Of a DNA stretch of 64,000 nt, positions 18,699 through 27,467 are shown piece after piece (within the stretch, counting starts at the first letter, position 1; every line of letters starts with the position of its first letter). The translations under genes and the position numbers were made by a program. The stretch comes from Xanthobacter autotrophicus. GTDB lineage: Bacteria; Pseudomonadota; Alphaproteobacteria; Rhizobiales; Xanthobacteraceae. Location: contig NZ_VAUP01000007.1 in NCBI RefSeq assembly GCF_005871085.1, positions 56,835-120,834 of the forward strand, given 5' to 3'. The notes under the pieces are model-generated. The model was not told the origin of the DNA and did not search any database. It saw only the letters and a list, made by a program, of their open reading frames with translations.

Positions 18699-20528
18699 TC
18701 AGCGCATCTCCGCCAGGAAGGCGCGCACCTCGTCCGGGTTCACGTCTTTCGCCACGAAGGCCTCGCCGATGCCGCGCACCAGGATGAAGGTGAGCGCGCC
18801 GCGGCTCACTTTCTTGTCCTGGGCGATGAGGGTCATCAGACCGTCGGTGTCCGGCAGGTCGCCCGGCACGTCGGAGATTTTCGTGGGCAGGCCGGCGGCT
18901 TCCAGGTGCCGCACCGCCCGCGTCACATCCTGCCCCGGGCACAGGCCGAGCCGCGCCGAGAAGGCGAAGGCCAGCGCCATGCCGATGGCGACGCCCTCGC
19001 CGTGGAGCAGCCGGCTGGAATAGCCGGCGCCCGCCTCCAGCGCGTGGCCGAAGGTGTGGCCGAGATTGAGCAACGCCCGGTCGCCGGTTTCCTTCTCGTC
19101 CCGGGCGACAATGGCGGCCTTGGCCATGCAGCTGGCCGCCACGGCGGTGATGCGCTCCGGCCCGCCGTTGATGACGCCGGCAAAGTCGCGCTCCAGCGTG
19201 TCGAACAGGGCGCGGTCGCCGAGCAGGCCGTATTTCACCACTTCCGCATAGCCGGCGCGCACTTCGCGCACGGGCAGGGTGTCGAGCGCTGCGGTGTCGG
19301 CCAGCACCAGAACCGGCTGGTGGAAGGCGCCGACCAGGTTCTTGCCCTGGGGCGAATTGATGCCGGTCTTGCCGCCGACGGAGGAATCCACCTGGGAGAG
19401 CAGGGTGGTCGGCGCCTGGACCACGTCCACTCCGCGCCGCAGCACCGAGGCGGCGAAGCCCGCAAGGTCGCCCACCACGCCGCCGCCCAGCGCCAGCACC
19501 AGGTCGCGCCGCTCGATGCGGGCTGAAATCAGCCCTTCCACCACCTGCTGCAGGCCGGGCCAGCCCTTGGTCTTCTCGCCCGGCTCCACCACGATGGCGG
19601 TATGGTCGATGCCGGCGGCGGATAGCGAATCCTGAACCGTCTTCAGGTGGCCGGCGGCCATCACGTTGGAGTCGGTGACGATGGCGACCCGCGCGCCCTT
19701 GCGCAGCACGGTCACATGGGTGCCCGCCTCGGCCAGAAGGCCGGGGCCGATATAGATGTCATAGGGCCGCCCGGCCAAGTCCACGCGCACGGTGCTGCGG
19801 GTGATGTCGCCGACGGCGAGAGGCTCGGGCTCGGCATGAGCCAGATCGGCGGGACCAAGGGGGGCGGACATGGAACGGGTCCCTTCGGGATACTGGATGA
19901 GATGACGGTGAACGGCGCCGATCACCTCTTCCACCACCATCTCGTGCACCACGTCGCGGCTGTCCACGATCACGTCGGCGAGGGCGTAGGTGTCGCCGCG
20001 CTGCTGCAGCAGGGTGGCAAGCTTCTGCGCCGGGTCACCCTGGGCGAGGAGGGGGCGGTCGGTGCGCTTCTTCACGCGCTTGAGCAGGGTGTGGAGGTCG
20101 GCGCGCAGCCAGACGGAGACGCCCTGGCGGGCCACCGCGTCGCGGGTCTCGCCGTTCATGAAGGCGCCGCCGCCGGTGGCGAGCACGCTGGGGCCGGACT
20201 GGAGCAGGCGCGCCACCACCCGCTTCTCGCCCTCGCGGAACTCCACCTCGCCACGGCGGGCGAAGATTTCCGGAATGCTCATGCAGGCGGCGCGCTCGAT
20301 CTCCTCGTCGGCGTCGACGAAGGGCAGGCCGAGCCGCTTGGCGAGCCGCCGCCCCACCGACGATTTGCCGGCCCCCGGCATGCCCACCAGCACAATGGAG
20401 CGGCGCCCGAGGCGGCGAACCATGTCGACAGGCGTCGTGGAGACGGGCGCGGCCTCGGCGGCTTCGCTGGTCCCGGCTTCGCTGGTCTCGGCGTCCTTGC
20501 GGGACGGGGGGATGTTCTGGGTCTGCAC
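18699..20528 (-). CDS. aroKB: Bifunctional shikimate kinase / 3-dehydroquinate synthase (AroK-AroB fusion)
   Basis: One frame of about 609 residues encodes two shikimate-pathway enzymes. The N-terminal shikimate kinase (about 40-210) has P-loop GMPGAGKSS, DADEEIE, FREGE, GGGAF and RPLL. The C-terminal dehydroquinate synthase (about 240-609) has GGGVVGDLAGFAASV, SSVGGKTGIN, EVVKYG and the metal ligands in NLGHTFGHALE and HGEGVAIGM. All key residues of both are present. The GTG at 20528 is chosen because GAGGAAGG lies 5 nt upstream; a TTG at 20570 and an ATG at 20423 are alternatives. An internal ATG at 19871 preceded by AAGGGA could also yield free AroB. Most relatives encode the two as adjacent genes. 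Confidence 0.92.
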   Translation of the reverse strand: MQTQNIPPSRKDAETSEAGTSEAAEAAPVSTTPVDMVRRLGRRSIVLVGMPGAGKSSVGRRLAKRLGLPFVDADEEIERAACMSIPEIFARRGEVEFREGEKRVVARLLQSGPSVLATGGGAFMNGETRDAVARQGVSVWLRADLHTLLKRVKKRTDRPLLAQGDPAQKLATLLQQRGDTYALADVIVDSRDVVHEMVVEEVIGAVHRHLIQYPEGTRSMSAPLGPADLAHAEPEPLAVGDITRSTVRVDLAGRPYDIYIGPGLLAEAGTHVTVLRKGARVAIVTDSNVMAAGHLKTVQDSLSAAGIDHTAIVVEPGEKTKGWPGLQQVVEGLISARIERRDLVLALGGGVVGDLAGFAASVLRRGVDVVQAPTTLLSQVDSSVGGKTGINSPQGKNLVGAFHQPVLVLADTAALDTLPVREVRAGYAEVVKYGLLGDRALFDTLERDFAGVINGGPERITAVAASCMAKAAIVARDEKETGDRALLNLGHTFGHALEAGAGYSSRLLHGEGVAIGMALAFAFSARLGLCPGQDVTRAVRHLEAAGLPTKISDVPGDLPDTDGLMTLIAQDKKVSRGALTFILVRGIGEAFVAKDVNPDEVRAFLAEMR

Positions 20529-20719
20529 CCGCGCCTTCCTCGCTGCGGCGGCTTGGCCGTGCGCGTGCAAACCTGCGCGCGAACGGCGGACCGGACGGGT
20601 GCGGCTCTAGCATCCGCAACGCGAGCCGGCAATGCGGTTGAACAAGACAGCCCGGCGTGGCACCTCTCAAACGGAGGGGCCGCGCGGGTCGATTCGCGGC
20701 CCGGCACGAGGAGGCGAAG

Positions 20720-20863
20720 GTGCCGACGCTCTTCCGCTTGCTGGCGGTCCTGGCCGTGCTGTGCGGCCTCGCTTATGCGGCCATGTGGGCGCTCGCCAAC
20801 AAGGTGGAGCCGCTGCAGCGCGAAATCAGCTTCACCGTGCCCGCCGAGAAGATCGGCAAATGA
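20720..20863 (+). CDS. Small single-span membrane protein upstream of xerD
   Basis: A predicted 47-residue protein: VPTLFRLLAVLAV then CGLAYAAMWALANKVEPLQREI and [10 protein letters not shown]. It has one transmembrane helix at the N-terminus and a short polar tail. The GTG start follows GAGGAGG by 5 nt, a strong ribosome site. Its TGA overlaps the ATG of xerD (ATGA), so the two are translationally coupled. Similar short proteins sit before xerD in other Hyphomicrobiales as far as I recall. No function is known. Confidence 0.7.
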   Translation: MPTLFRLLAVLAVLCGLAYAAMWALANKVEPLQREISFTVPAEKIGK

Positions 20864-21954
20864 GCAGTGAAGGGCTGCCCCAAGACGGGCTGCCCCAAGA
20901 AGGGCCGCCCGAAAACGGGTCGTCCGAAGGCACGCCACCTGAAAAGGGTCCTTCCAGGAAGATCCTTTCCGCATCCGGGCCGCTGGCGCTGTTCCTGGAC
21001 ATGCAGGCGATCGAGCGCGGTGGCGGGCCCAACACCCTCGACGCCTATCGCCGCGACCTCACCGACCTTGCCGAATTCCTCGCCCCCGTATCCCTCGCCG
21101 AGGCCGACACATCGGCGATCCGCGCCTATCTAGCGGACCTGTCGGCGCGGGGCTTCGCCGCCACCACGGTGGCGCGGCGGCTGTCGGCCCTGCGCCAGTT
21201 CTACCGCTTCCTGTTCGCCGAGGGTCACCGCGCCGACGATCCAGCTGCCGTGCTGGAAGGCCCGAAGCGTGGCCGGCCCCTGCCCAAGGTGCTGAGCGTC
21301 GCCGAGGTCACCCGACTCATCGACACCGCTCATTCGCGCGCCGCGCAGGCCGAGGCGAGCCTGAATGCGGGGCAGGGGGGTGATGGGCAGGGCGATGAGA
21401 CGCCGGCAGCGGGCGCGGCGAGGGCCGGTCGGGGCGAACTGCTGCGGCTGCGGCGCGTCGCCTGCGTGGTGGAACTGCTCTATGCCAGCGGCCTGCGCGT
21501 GTCCGAGCTGGTGGCGCTGCCCGCCGCCGCCGCCCGGGCGCAGGGCGAGGCCATCCTTGTCACCGGCAAGGGGCGCAAGGAACGCCTCGTTCCGCTTTCG
21601 GGACCGGCGAAGGTGGCTATGCTGGCCTTTCTCGCCGCGCGGCGGGCGGCGGGGCTGGAGGCCTCGCGCTGGTTATTCCCCACCGGCAGCGAGAGCGGGC
21701 ATGTCACCCGCCAACAGGCGGCGCGGGACCTGAAGGAACTGGCGCTGGCGGCGGGGCTCGATCCGGCGAAGCTGTCGCCTCACGTGCTGCGCCACGCCTT
21801 CGCCAGCCATCTTTTGGCCCATGGCGCCGACCTGCGGGTGGTGCAGACCCTGCTCGGCCATGCCGATGTCTCCACCACCCAGATCTACACCCACGTCCTC
21901 GACGAGCGGCTGAAGAGCATGGTCCGCGACCTGCACCCGCTCTCGGACGAGTGA
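20860..21954 (+). CDS. xerD: Tyrosine recombinase XerD
   Basis: A 364-residue tyrosine recombinase, longer than the usual ~300-residue XerD. It has an N-terminal SAM-like core-binding domain ([23 protein letters not shown]) and a catalytic domain with Arg in [11 protein letters not shown], Lys in [39 protein letters not shown] and the nucleophile Tyr in it. With XerC it resolves chromosome dimers at dif. Two insertions account for the extra length: a ~35-residue Gly/Pro/Glu tail at the N-terminus made by a 15-bp repeat, and a Gly/Ala-rich loop (about 170-190) before the catalytic Arg. It has no adjacent integrated element, so it is a housekeeping recombinase. Confidence 0.92.
   Translation: MSSEGLPQDGLPQEGPPENGSSEGTPPEKGPSRKILSASGPLALFLDMQAIERGGGPNTLDAYRRDLTDLAEFLAPVSLAEADTSAIRAYLADLSARGFAATTVARRLSALRQFYRFLFAEGHRADDPAAVLEGPKRGRPLPKVLSVAEVTRLIDTAHSRAAQAEASLNAGQGGDGQGDETPAAGAARAGRGELLRLRRVACVVELLYASGLRVSELVALPAAAARAQGEAILVTGKGRKERLVPLSGPAKVAMLAFLAARRAAGLEASRWLFPTGSESGHVTRQQAARDLKELALAAGLDPAKLSPHVLRHAFASHLLAHGADLRVVQTLLGHADVSTTQIYTHVLDERLKSMVRDLHPLSDE
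20872..20931 (+). repeat. Four degenerate 15-bp coding repeats at the xerD 5' end
   Basis: The unit GGGCTGCCCCAAGAC (Gly-Leu-Pro-Gln-Asp) occurs at 20872 and 20887, then decays at 20902 and 20917, encoding [15 protein letters not shown] and GSSEG. It creates the disordered N-terminal tail of XerD. Confidence 0.8.
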
Positions 21955-21958
21955 GCCG

Positions 21959-22522
21959 TCAGAACCGGGTCACCACGGCGGCGAGGTCGGGGCGGGGACG
22001 GTCTTCCAGCTTCTGGGTGGCGGTGCCGATATAGATGAAGCCGGTGATGCGCTCGAAGGTTTCCAGGCCCAGCGCCGCGCGGGCGGCGGCATCGTAGGTC
22101 GGCCATTCGGAGAGCCAGGTGGCGCCATAGCCGAGGGCGGCGGCGGCGATCAGCAGGTTCTGGCAGGCGGCGGCCGAGGACATGAGCTGCTCGAATTCCG
22201 GGATCTTCACATGCGGCGCGGCGCGCGAGACCACCGCCACCACCACCGGCGCGCGCAGGAAGCGCCCGCGCTCGTCCTCCAGCCGCTTTTCAGACACGCC
22301 GGGATCGGCCTCCGCCAGCACGTCGGCGAGCTTTGCTCCGGCCCGCGCGCGGCCCTCGCCCTCGAACACGATGAAACGCCACGGGGCGAGCTTGCCATGG
22401 TCCGGCACGCGGGAGGCGATGGTGAGGATGGTGTCCAGCTCGTCCGCCGAAGGGCCCGGCTCGATCAGGTCGATGACGCGGGACGAGCGGCGGGTGGCGA
22501 GGAGTTCGAGGGCGTCGGGCAT
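21959..22522 (-). CDS. Nitroreductase-family protein
   Basis: A 187-residue FMN-dependent nitroreductase-fold protein beginning [19 protein letters not shown], the typical FMN-phosphate-binding RRS motif. It continues with [43 protein letters not shown] and GFIYIGTA, a pattern like the YdjA-type minimal nitroreductases. It probably uses NAD(P)H to reduce nitro or quinone compounds, but the substrate is unknown. The ATG at 22522 has no strong ribosome site; it is chosen by conservation of the N-terminus. The stop is 4 bp from the convergent xerD stop, with no terminator between. Confidence 0.88.
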   Translation of the reverse strand: MPDALELLATRRSSRVIDLIEPGPSADELDTILTIASRVPDHGKLAPWRFIVFEGEGRARAGAKLADVLAEADPGVSEKRLEDERGRFLRAPVVVAVVSRAAPHVKIPEFEQLMSSAAACQNLLIAAAALGYGATWLSEWPTYDAAARAALGLETFERITGFIYIGTATQKLEDRPRPDLAAVVTRF

Positions 22523-22751
22523 GGGGCAATGGCTCTGTTGAAGAATGGGGAGAAGCAAGGCGGGTAGAGCGGCACCATAAGGGCAAGTGCCGCCGGTTTG
22601 AACAGGGTTGGGGCCGGCAAGGATGCGGGCGAAAAAGCCGGCGCGCGGCCCTTTCTCCTGCCGGCGTCCGGCCGGCTCCGGCGCGGCGGTACGAAGCTGA
22701 CGCAACGGCTCAGACTTGAATCCGCCCCGAATATTGTGCACGTCAGCACAC

Positions 22752-23825
22752 ATGATCCGCTTTGCTCGCGCTTTTGGCCGCTCTCCTGCCGTTCGCCGCC
22801 CCGTGCCGCGCCGCCGGGGACTGCGGCTTGCGGCGCTGGCGTGCGCCGCGCTGGCCGTGGCCGCGCCGGTGCTCGCCCTCCCGCGTGATGCCATCGCACA
22901 AACCATGCAGTTCCTCGGTCCGCCCGCCGCGCCGCCGCCGGCCGGGCCGTTCCAGACCCCGCCCAACGTGCCGCGTCCGGCCTTCCAGGCTCCCGGCGGC
23001 GGAGCCGCCGTCCCCGCCCCGTCGAGCCGCGAGCCCCATGCGGTGCTGCCCCAGGCCCCGCCCGGCAAGGCGGCGCTCGGCGTGTTCGCCCGGTTCGGGG
23101 CCGAAGGCGCGGCGATCCCCCGCGGCCTCGTCTGGCGCGTGTTCGCCGACCAGCCGGAAAGCACCGGCGCCTTCCCGCTGGTGGCGGAAAGCTCCGAGGC
23201 GACGCCGGTCTTCTTCCTCAATCCGGGCGGCTATATCGTCCACGTGTCCTACGGCTTCGCCACGGTCGCCCAGAGGGTGCAGATGGGGCCGCTGTCGCGC
23301 CGCCAGGCGTTCGACGTGCCGGCCGGCGCCCTGCGCCTGTCCGCCGACGTGGAGGACAAGCCCATTCCCGCGCAGAAACTGACCTTCGACATTTTCGAAG
23401 GGTCGTTCCTGCAGGGCCGCACCTCCAGCCAGCCCTATTATCGCGGCGCCGGCGCCGGCGAGGTGGTGTTGCTGCCCGAGGGCACCTACCACGTGGTATC
23501 CACCTACGGCGACGCCAACGCGGTGGTGCGGGCGGACGTCACCGTCGCCCCCGGCAAGCTCACCGACGCTACCGTGCACCATCGCGCCGCCCAGATCATG
23601 CTGAAGCTGGTGAAGGTCGCGGGCGGCGAGGCGCAGGCCGACACCCAGTGGACAGTGATCACCCCCGGCGGCGACACCATCAAGGAATCCATCGGCGCCT
23701 TCCCCACCTTCGTGCTGTCGGAGGGCGACTACACCGCCATCGCGCGCAAGGACGGCAAGAATTTCAGCCGCGAAATCAAGGTGGAAGCCGGCAAGAACCT
23801 GGAAATCGAGGTGCTGGCGAAATAA
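22752..23825 (+). CDS. Exported protein of unknown function with repeated beta-sandwich modules
   Basis: A 357-residue protein starting MIRFARAFGRSPAVRR, with a twin-Arg-rich n-region, a hydrophobic core (LAALACAALAVAAPVLAL) and a probable cleavage site near AIAQ. A Pro/Ala-rich linker of about 60 residues follows. The rest contains three or more similar beta-rich modules with the pattern 'PGGYIVHVSYG', 'PEGTYHVVSTYGDANAVV' and 'SEGDYTAIARKDGKNFSREIK' (cut short here), resembling PEGA or carboxypeptidase-regulatory folds. It ends in a Lys/Glu-rich strand. It is probably periplasmic. I do not recognise a named family. The nearest downstream gene is a small cytochrome c on the same strand. Confidence 0.75.
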   Translation: MIRFARAFGRSPAVRRPVPRRRGLRLAALACAALAVAAPVLALPRDAIAQTMQFLGPPAAPPPAGPFQTPPNVPRPAFQAPGGGAAVPAPSSREPHAVLPQAPPGKAALGVFARFGAEGAAIPRGLVWRVFADQPESTGAFPLVAESSEATPVFFLNPGGYIVHVSYGFATVAQRVQMGPLSRRQAFDVPAGALRLSADVEDKPIPAQKLTFDIFEGSFLQGRTSSQPYYRGAGAGEVVLLPEGTYHVVSTYGDANAVVRADVTVAPGKLTDATVHHRAAQIMLKLVKVAGGEAQADTQWTVITPGGDTIKESIGAFPTFVLSEGDYTAIARKDGKNFSREIKVEAGKNLEIEVLAK

Positions 23826-23943
23826 CGCGCCAGCCCGGCCTGAAGCCGCACCCACCAAACATCCGGACGGAGCTGCCCCGCCGTCCTGCCTGAACCCAGA
23901 CGCGCCCGGAGCGGGCGCCGGACACTGACAGGGGAGGACGAGA

Positions 23944-24300
23944 ATGGGGTCCCGCTTCGCAGCCTTTCATCTTGCGGGGGCGGCCGTCGCCGTGAGCGCC
24001 ATCATCGCCGCAATGGCGACCGGCATGGTGTCCGCGCCTCCGGCTCAAGCGGCCGATGCCGCCGCAGGCCGTGCCCTTGCGGAGCGCTGGTGCGCCACCT
24101 GCCATGTGGTGGGGGAGGCCCCCCAGAGCGCGGCGAGCGATGCGCCCCCCTTTACCGCGATCGCTGCGCGCGACGGTGACATTTCGCCGGCATGGCTCGC
24201 CTTCCGCCTGCTCGTCCCCCATCCGCAGATGCCTCAGGTGTCGCTCTCCCGCGCGCAGGCGGCCGATCTTTCCGCTTATCTGGCGACGCTGAAGAAGTAG
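23944..24300 (+). CDS. Small periplasmic c-type cytochrome
   Basis: A 118-residue protein with a signal peptide (about 1-37, cleavage after QAADA) and one haem site CATCH near residue 50. The likely axial Met lies in HPQMPQVSLSR, and LSAYLATLKK at the end is typical of class I monohaem cytochromes. GGGAGGACGAGA precedes the ATG. The haem would be attached by the Ccm system, part of which (ccmI, E, F, H) is encoded at 42.8-47 kb. It probably shuttles electrons in the periplasm; the partner is not evident from neighbours. Confidence 0.88.
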   Translation: MGSRFAAFHLAGAAVAVSAIIAAMATGMVSAPPAQAADAAAGRALAERWCATCHVVGEAPQSAASDAPPFTAIAARDGDISPAWLAFRLLVPHPQMPQVSLSRAQAADLSAYLATLKK

Positions 24301-24319
24301 CGGCCTCAGAGGTGAAAAA

Positions 24320-24348
24320 GGCGGGAGGCCTGCCCCCCCCGCCGTTTT
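24320..24348. terminator. Bidirectional intrinsic terminator between cytochrome c and thrS
   Basis: GGCGGG (24320-24325) pairs with CCCGCC (24338-24343). GTTTTC follows on the plus strand and TTTTT on the minus strand, so the stem can serve both convergent genes. Confidence 0.65.
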
Positions 24349-24364
24349 CATTCCCTGCTGGTCC

Positions 24365-26347
24365 TCACGCCGCGTGCTGGGCTTTCGCCAGCGCCTTGCG
24401 CTTGAGGTCCGGCGGCACGGCTTCATCCACCAGGGCAGCGACCACCTCGTCCAGCGTTCCGCCGGTCTGGGCATTGGAGCCGAGGCGGCGAATGGAGAGG
24501 GTGCGCTCGGCCGCCTCCTTCTTGCCTGCCACCAGCAGCACCGGGACCTTGGCCAGAGAGTGCTCGCGCACCTTCAGATTGATCTTCTCGTTGCGCACGT
24601 CGAGTTCCACGCGCAGGCCTTCCGCCTTCAGCAGCTCCGCCACCTCGGCGGCATAATCGTCCGCATCCGAGGTGATGGTGGCCACCACCACCTGGGTGGG
24701 GGCGAGCCAGAGCGGGAAGTGGCCGGCGAAATGCTCGATGAGGATGCCGGTGAAGCGCTCCATGGAGCCGCAGATGGCGCGGTGGATCATGACCGGCGTC
24801 TTCTTCTGGCCGTCGGCGTCCACATAGAAGGCGCCGAAGCGCTCCGGCAGGTTGAAGTCCACCTGGGTGGTGCCGCACTGCCATTCACGGCCGATGGCAT
24901 CCTTCAGCGTGTACTCGAACTTGGGGCCGTAGAAGGCGCCCTCGCCGGGCAGGATGCCGGTCTTGATGCGCCCGCCCGAGGCGGCCTCGATCTGGCCGAG
25001 CACGCGGGTCATCACCTCCTCGGCGTGGTCCCACACCGCGTCCGAGCCCACACGCTTTTCCGGGCGGGTGGAGAGCTTCACGACGATCTCGTCGAAGCCG
25101 AAATCGGCGTAGGTAGAGAGGATCAGGTCGTTGATCTTCAGGCACTCGGCCGCCATCTGCTCCTCGGTGCAGAAGACGTGGGCGTCGTCCTGGGTGAAGC
25201 CGCGCACGCGCATGAGCCCATGCAGCGCGCCGGACGGCTCGTAGCGATGCACCGCGCCGAATTCGGCAAGGCGCATGGGCAGGTCACGGTAGCTCTTCAG
25301 ACCATGCTTGAAGATCTGCACATGGCCGGGGCAGTTCATGGGCTTCAGCGCGAACACGCGCTCGTCGTCGGTCTCGTCGCCGGCCGACTGCACCTTGAAC
25401 ATGTTCTCCTTGTACCAGCCCCAGTGGCCGGAGGTCTCCCAAAGCGAGGCGTCGAGCACCTGCGGGGCGTTGACCTCGCTGTAGTCGGCCTTCAGGCGGC
25501 GGCGCATGTAGGCCACAAGCTCCTGGAACAGGGTCCAGCCCTTAGGGTGCCAGAACACCGTTCCGGGGCCTTCCTCCTGGAAGTGGAAGAGATCCATCTC
25601 GCGGCCGAGGCGGCGATGGTCGCGCTTCTCCGCCTCCTCCAGGCGATGGATGTAGGCGGCCAGCTCCTTCTCATCCTGCCAGGCGGTGCCGTAGATGCGG
25701 GTGAGCATGGGGTTGTTCGAATCACCGCGCCAATACGCGCCCGCCACCTTCATCAGCTTGAAGGCGTTGCCGATCTTGCCCGTTGAGGGCATGTGCGGGC
25801 CGCGGCAGAGGTCGAACCATTCGCCCTGCTTGTAGATCTTCACATCCTGATCGGCGGGGATGGCGTCCACCAGTTCCACCTTGTAGCCCTCGCCCTTGGC
25901 GGCGAACACGCGCTTGGCCTCGTCGCGCGTCCACACCTCCTTGGTGAAGGGGCGGTCGCGGGCGATGATCTCGCGCATCTTCTTCTCGATGAGCGGCAGG
26001 TCCTCGGTGGTGAAGGGGGCGTTGCGGGCGAAGTCGTAATAAAAGCCGTTCTCGATCACCGGGCCGATGGTCACCTGGGTGCCCGGCCACAGCTCCTGAA
26101 CCGCCTCGGCCATGACGTGCGAGCAGTCGTGGCGGATCAGTTCCAGCGCGCGCGGGTCGTCGCGGGTGACGATCTCCAGCTTGGCGTCGCGGGTGATGGG
26201 CTCGGACAGGTCGGTGAGCGCGCCGTCGAGGGTGACGGCGACCGCCTTCTTGGCCAGGGATTTGGAGATGGCGGCGGCAATGTCCGCGCCGGACGTCCCC
26301 TCGGCATAGTCGCGCTTGGCGCCGTCGGGGAAGGTCAGGGAAATCAT
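24365..26347 (-). CDS. thrS: Threonyl-tRNA synthetase
   Basis: A 660-residue class II synthetase that charges tRNA-Thr. It has an N-terminal TGS domain (about 1-65, [17 protein letters not shown]), an editing/SAD domain with [12 protein letters not shown], and a catalytic core with zinc-ligand Cys in [29 protein letters not shown] (motif 2 region) and [11 protein letters not shown] (motif 3). An anticodon-binding domain (about 560-650, [11 protein letters not shown]) closes the protein. The ATG follows AAGGAGTT. Length and motifs are normal. It is transcribed alone, ending at the shared terminator with the cytochrome c gene. Confidence 0.97.
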   Translation of the reverse strand: MISLTFPDGAKRDYAEGTSGADIAAAISKSLAKKAVAVTLDGALTDLSEPITRDAKLEIVTRDDPRALELIRHDCSHVMAEAVQELWPGTQVTIGPVIENGFYYDFARNAPFTTEDLPLIEKKMREIIARDRPFTKEVWTRDEAKRVFAAKGEGYKVELVDAIPADQDVKIYKQGEWFDLCRGPHMPSTGKIGNAFKLMKVAGAYWRGDSNNPMLTRIYGTAWQDEKELAAYIHRLEEAEKRDHRRLGREMDLFHFQEEGPGTVFWHPKGWTLFQELVAYMRRRLKADYSEVNAPQVLDASLWETSGHWGWYKENMFKVQSAGDETDDERVFALKPMNCPGHVQIFKHGLKSYRDLPMRLAEFGAVHRYEPSGALHGLMRVRGFTQDDAHVFCTEEQMAAECLKINDLILSTYADFGFDEIVVKLSTRPEKRVGSDAVWDHAEEVMTRVLGQIEAASGGRIKTGILPGEGAFYGPKFEYTLKDAIGREWQCGTTQVDFNLPERFGAFYVDADGQKKTPVMIHRAICGSMERFTGILIEHFAGHFPLWLAPTQVVVATITSDADDYAAEVAELLKAEGLRVELDVRNEKINLKVREHSLAKVPVLLVAGKKEAAERTLSIRRLGSNAQTGGTLDEVVAALVDEAVPPDLKRKALAKAQHAA

Positions 26348-26795
26348 TTGGCAACTCCTTGTCGCCCACTCCTGCGGACCACGCAGGTAGGCGTCTTTTC
26401 ATGGTCACGCGGGTCTTTTAAGCGAGAGCGGGCGCCCGCGTCCAGAACGGGGGATTGAGGGGGACCGGCGGGTAATGTTCACGCGGATGTGCCGAGGTGG
26501 ATACCGTTCGGCAACGCTTTGGGTGGAAAATGCTGCACTGCTCGGGCCGCGACCCCCCTTTTCCTCGCGCGCGGCCTCGGCTAATCCCGTGAGCGGGGTC
26601 GTGAGTGTTCGCCATGCCGGCGTCGTCCGACCGGGCCTGATGGATCGGGTCCGGATCGGGGGCAGGGCGGTTCACGCCGGGGAGGGGAATAGGTTGGCCA
26701 CGGAGCGGATTTTCCTGCCCCGGTTCCGACCTATTCACGTGTCACCGCTGTCAAAAGGGCGGATTCTGCCCTCGGACGCGTAAAGAGAGGCCGGC
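26348..26795. other. 448-bp spacer between thrS and the L,D-transpeptidase gene
   Basis: This is a divergent promoter region. A 6-bp stem (CCTGCG/CGCAGG) lies in the thrS leader just upstream of its ribosome site. Open frames across it have no coding signature, no ribosome site and no recognisable domain, so I call no gene. Confidence 0.5.
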
Positions 26796-27428
26796 ATGAT
26801 GCCATCCACGTTCAAGACCTTGACCTTCGCCGCCCTGCTCCAGGTCGGCGTGTTCGCCTTCGCTTCCGCCGCCAGCGCCCAGGTCGGCCCCCGCGGCGCG
26901 CCGGGCGCCGTGATGGACATCGACGACCAGCCGGGCCTCGAGGCGCCGCAGGACGACTACGCCCAGATGGACCCGGCCTTCCGCCGCCAGCCGGTGTATT
27001 TCCGCACCACCGAGAAGCCCGGCACCATCGTCATCCACACCAACGAGCGCTTCCTGTACCTCGTGCAGGGGGACAACCGCGCCATGCGCTACGGCATCGG
27101 CGTGGGCCGCGACGGCTTCCAGTGGTCCGGCCTCAAGAGCATCGAGCGCAAGTCCGAGTGGCCCGACTGGACTCCCCCGCCGGAGATGATCCAGCGCCAG
27201 CCCTACCTGCCGCGCTTCATGGCCGGCGGCCCCGGCAATCCCATGGGCGCCCGCGCGCTCTACATCAGCGGCACCGTCTACCGCATCCACGGCACCAACC
27301 AGCCGCAGACCATCGGCTTTGCCGTGTCCTCGGGCTGCTTCCGCCTCGTGAACAGCGACATCATCGACCTCTACGGCCGCGTGCCCGTGGGCACCAAGGT
27401 CGTCGTGCGTCAGCAGGCCGCCCTCTGA
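26796..27428 (+). CDS. L,D-transpeptidase (YkuD domain)
   Basis: A 210-residue exported peptidoglycan enzyme. The signal peptide spans about 1-28 (TFAALLQVGVFAFASAASAQ). A YkuD catalytic domain (about 70-205) has IHTNERFLYLV at its start, the conserved His in YRIHGTNQP, and the nucleophile Cys in SSGCFRLVNSDIIDLY. The residue before Gly-Cys is Ser where many homologues have His. Such enzymes make 3-3 cross-links or attach outer-membrane proteins to peptidoglycan in Hyphomicrobiales. The ATG at 26796 is followed by a second ATG at 26799, and the ribosome site AGAGAGG is upstream. It is followed 39 bp later by a binding-protein gene. Confidence 0.92.
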   Translation: MMPSTFKTLTFAALLQVGVFAFASAASAQVGPRGAPGAVMDIDDQPGLEAPQDDYAQMDPAFRRQPVYFRTTEKPGTIVIHTNERFLYLVQGDNRAMRYGIGVGRDGFQWSGLKSIERKSEWPDWTPPPEMIQRQPYLPRFMAGGPGNPMGARALYISGTVYRIHGTNQPQTIGFAVSSGCFRLVNSDIIDLYGRVPVGTKVVVRQQAAL

Positions 27429-27467
27429 GGGCGGTCCTTTTTCTCCTTATTCTCACTGGGGGCATTC

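Noticed and set aside
20860..21954. XerD as integrase of a mobile element
   Set aside because: Sequence is housekeeping XerD, it is flanked by core genes, and no attachment-site repeat, tRNA or phage gene is near.
26475..26783. A 102-codon frame in the thrS/L,D-transpeptidase spacer
   Set aside because: No ribosome site, no conserved sequence and arginine/proline-rich composition typical of non-coding GC-rich DNA.
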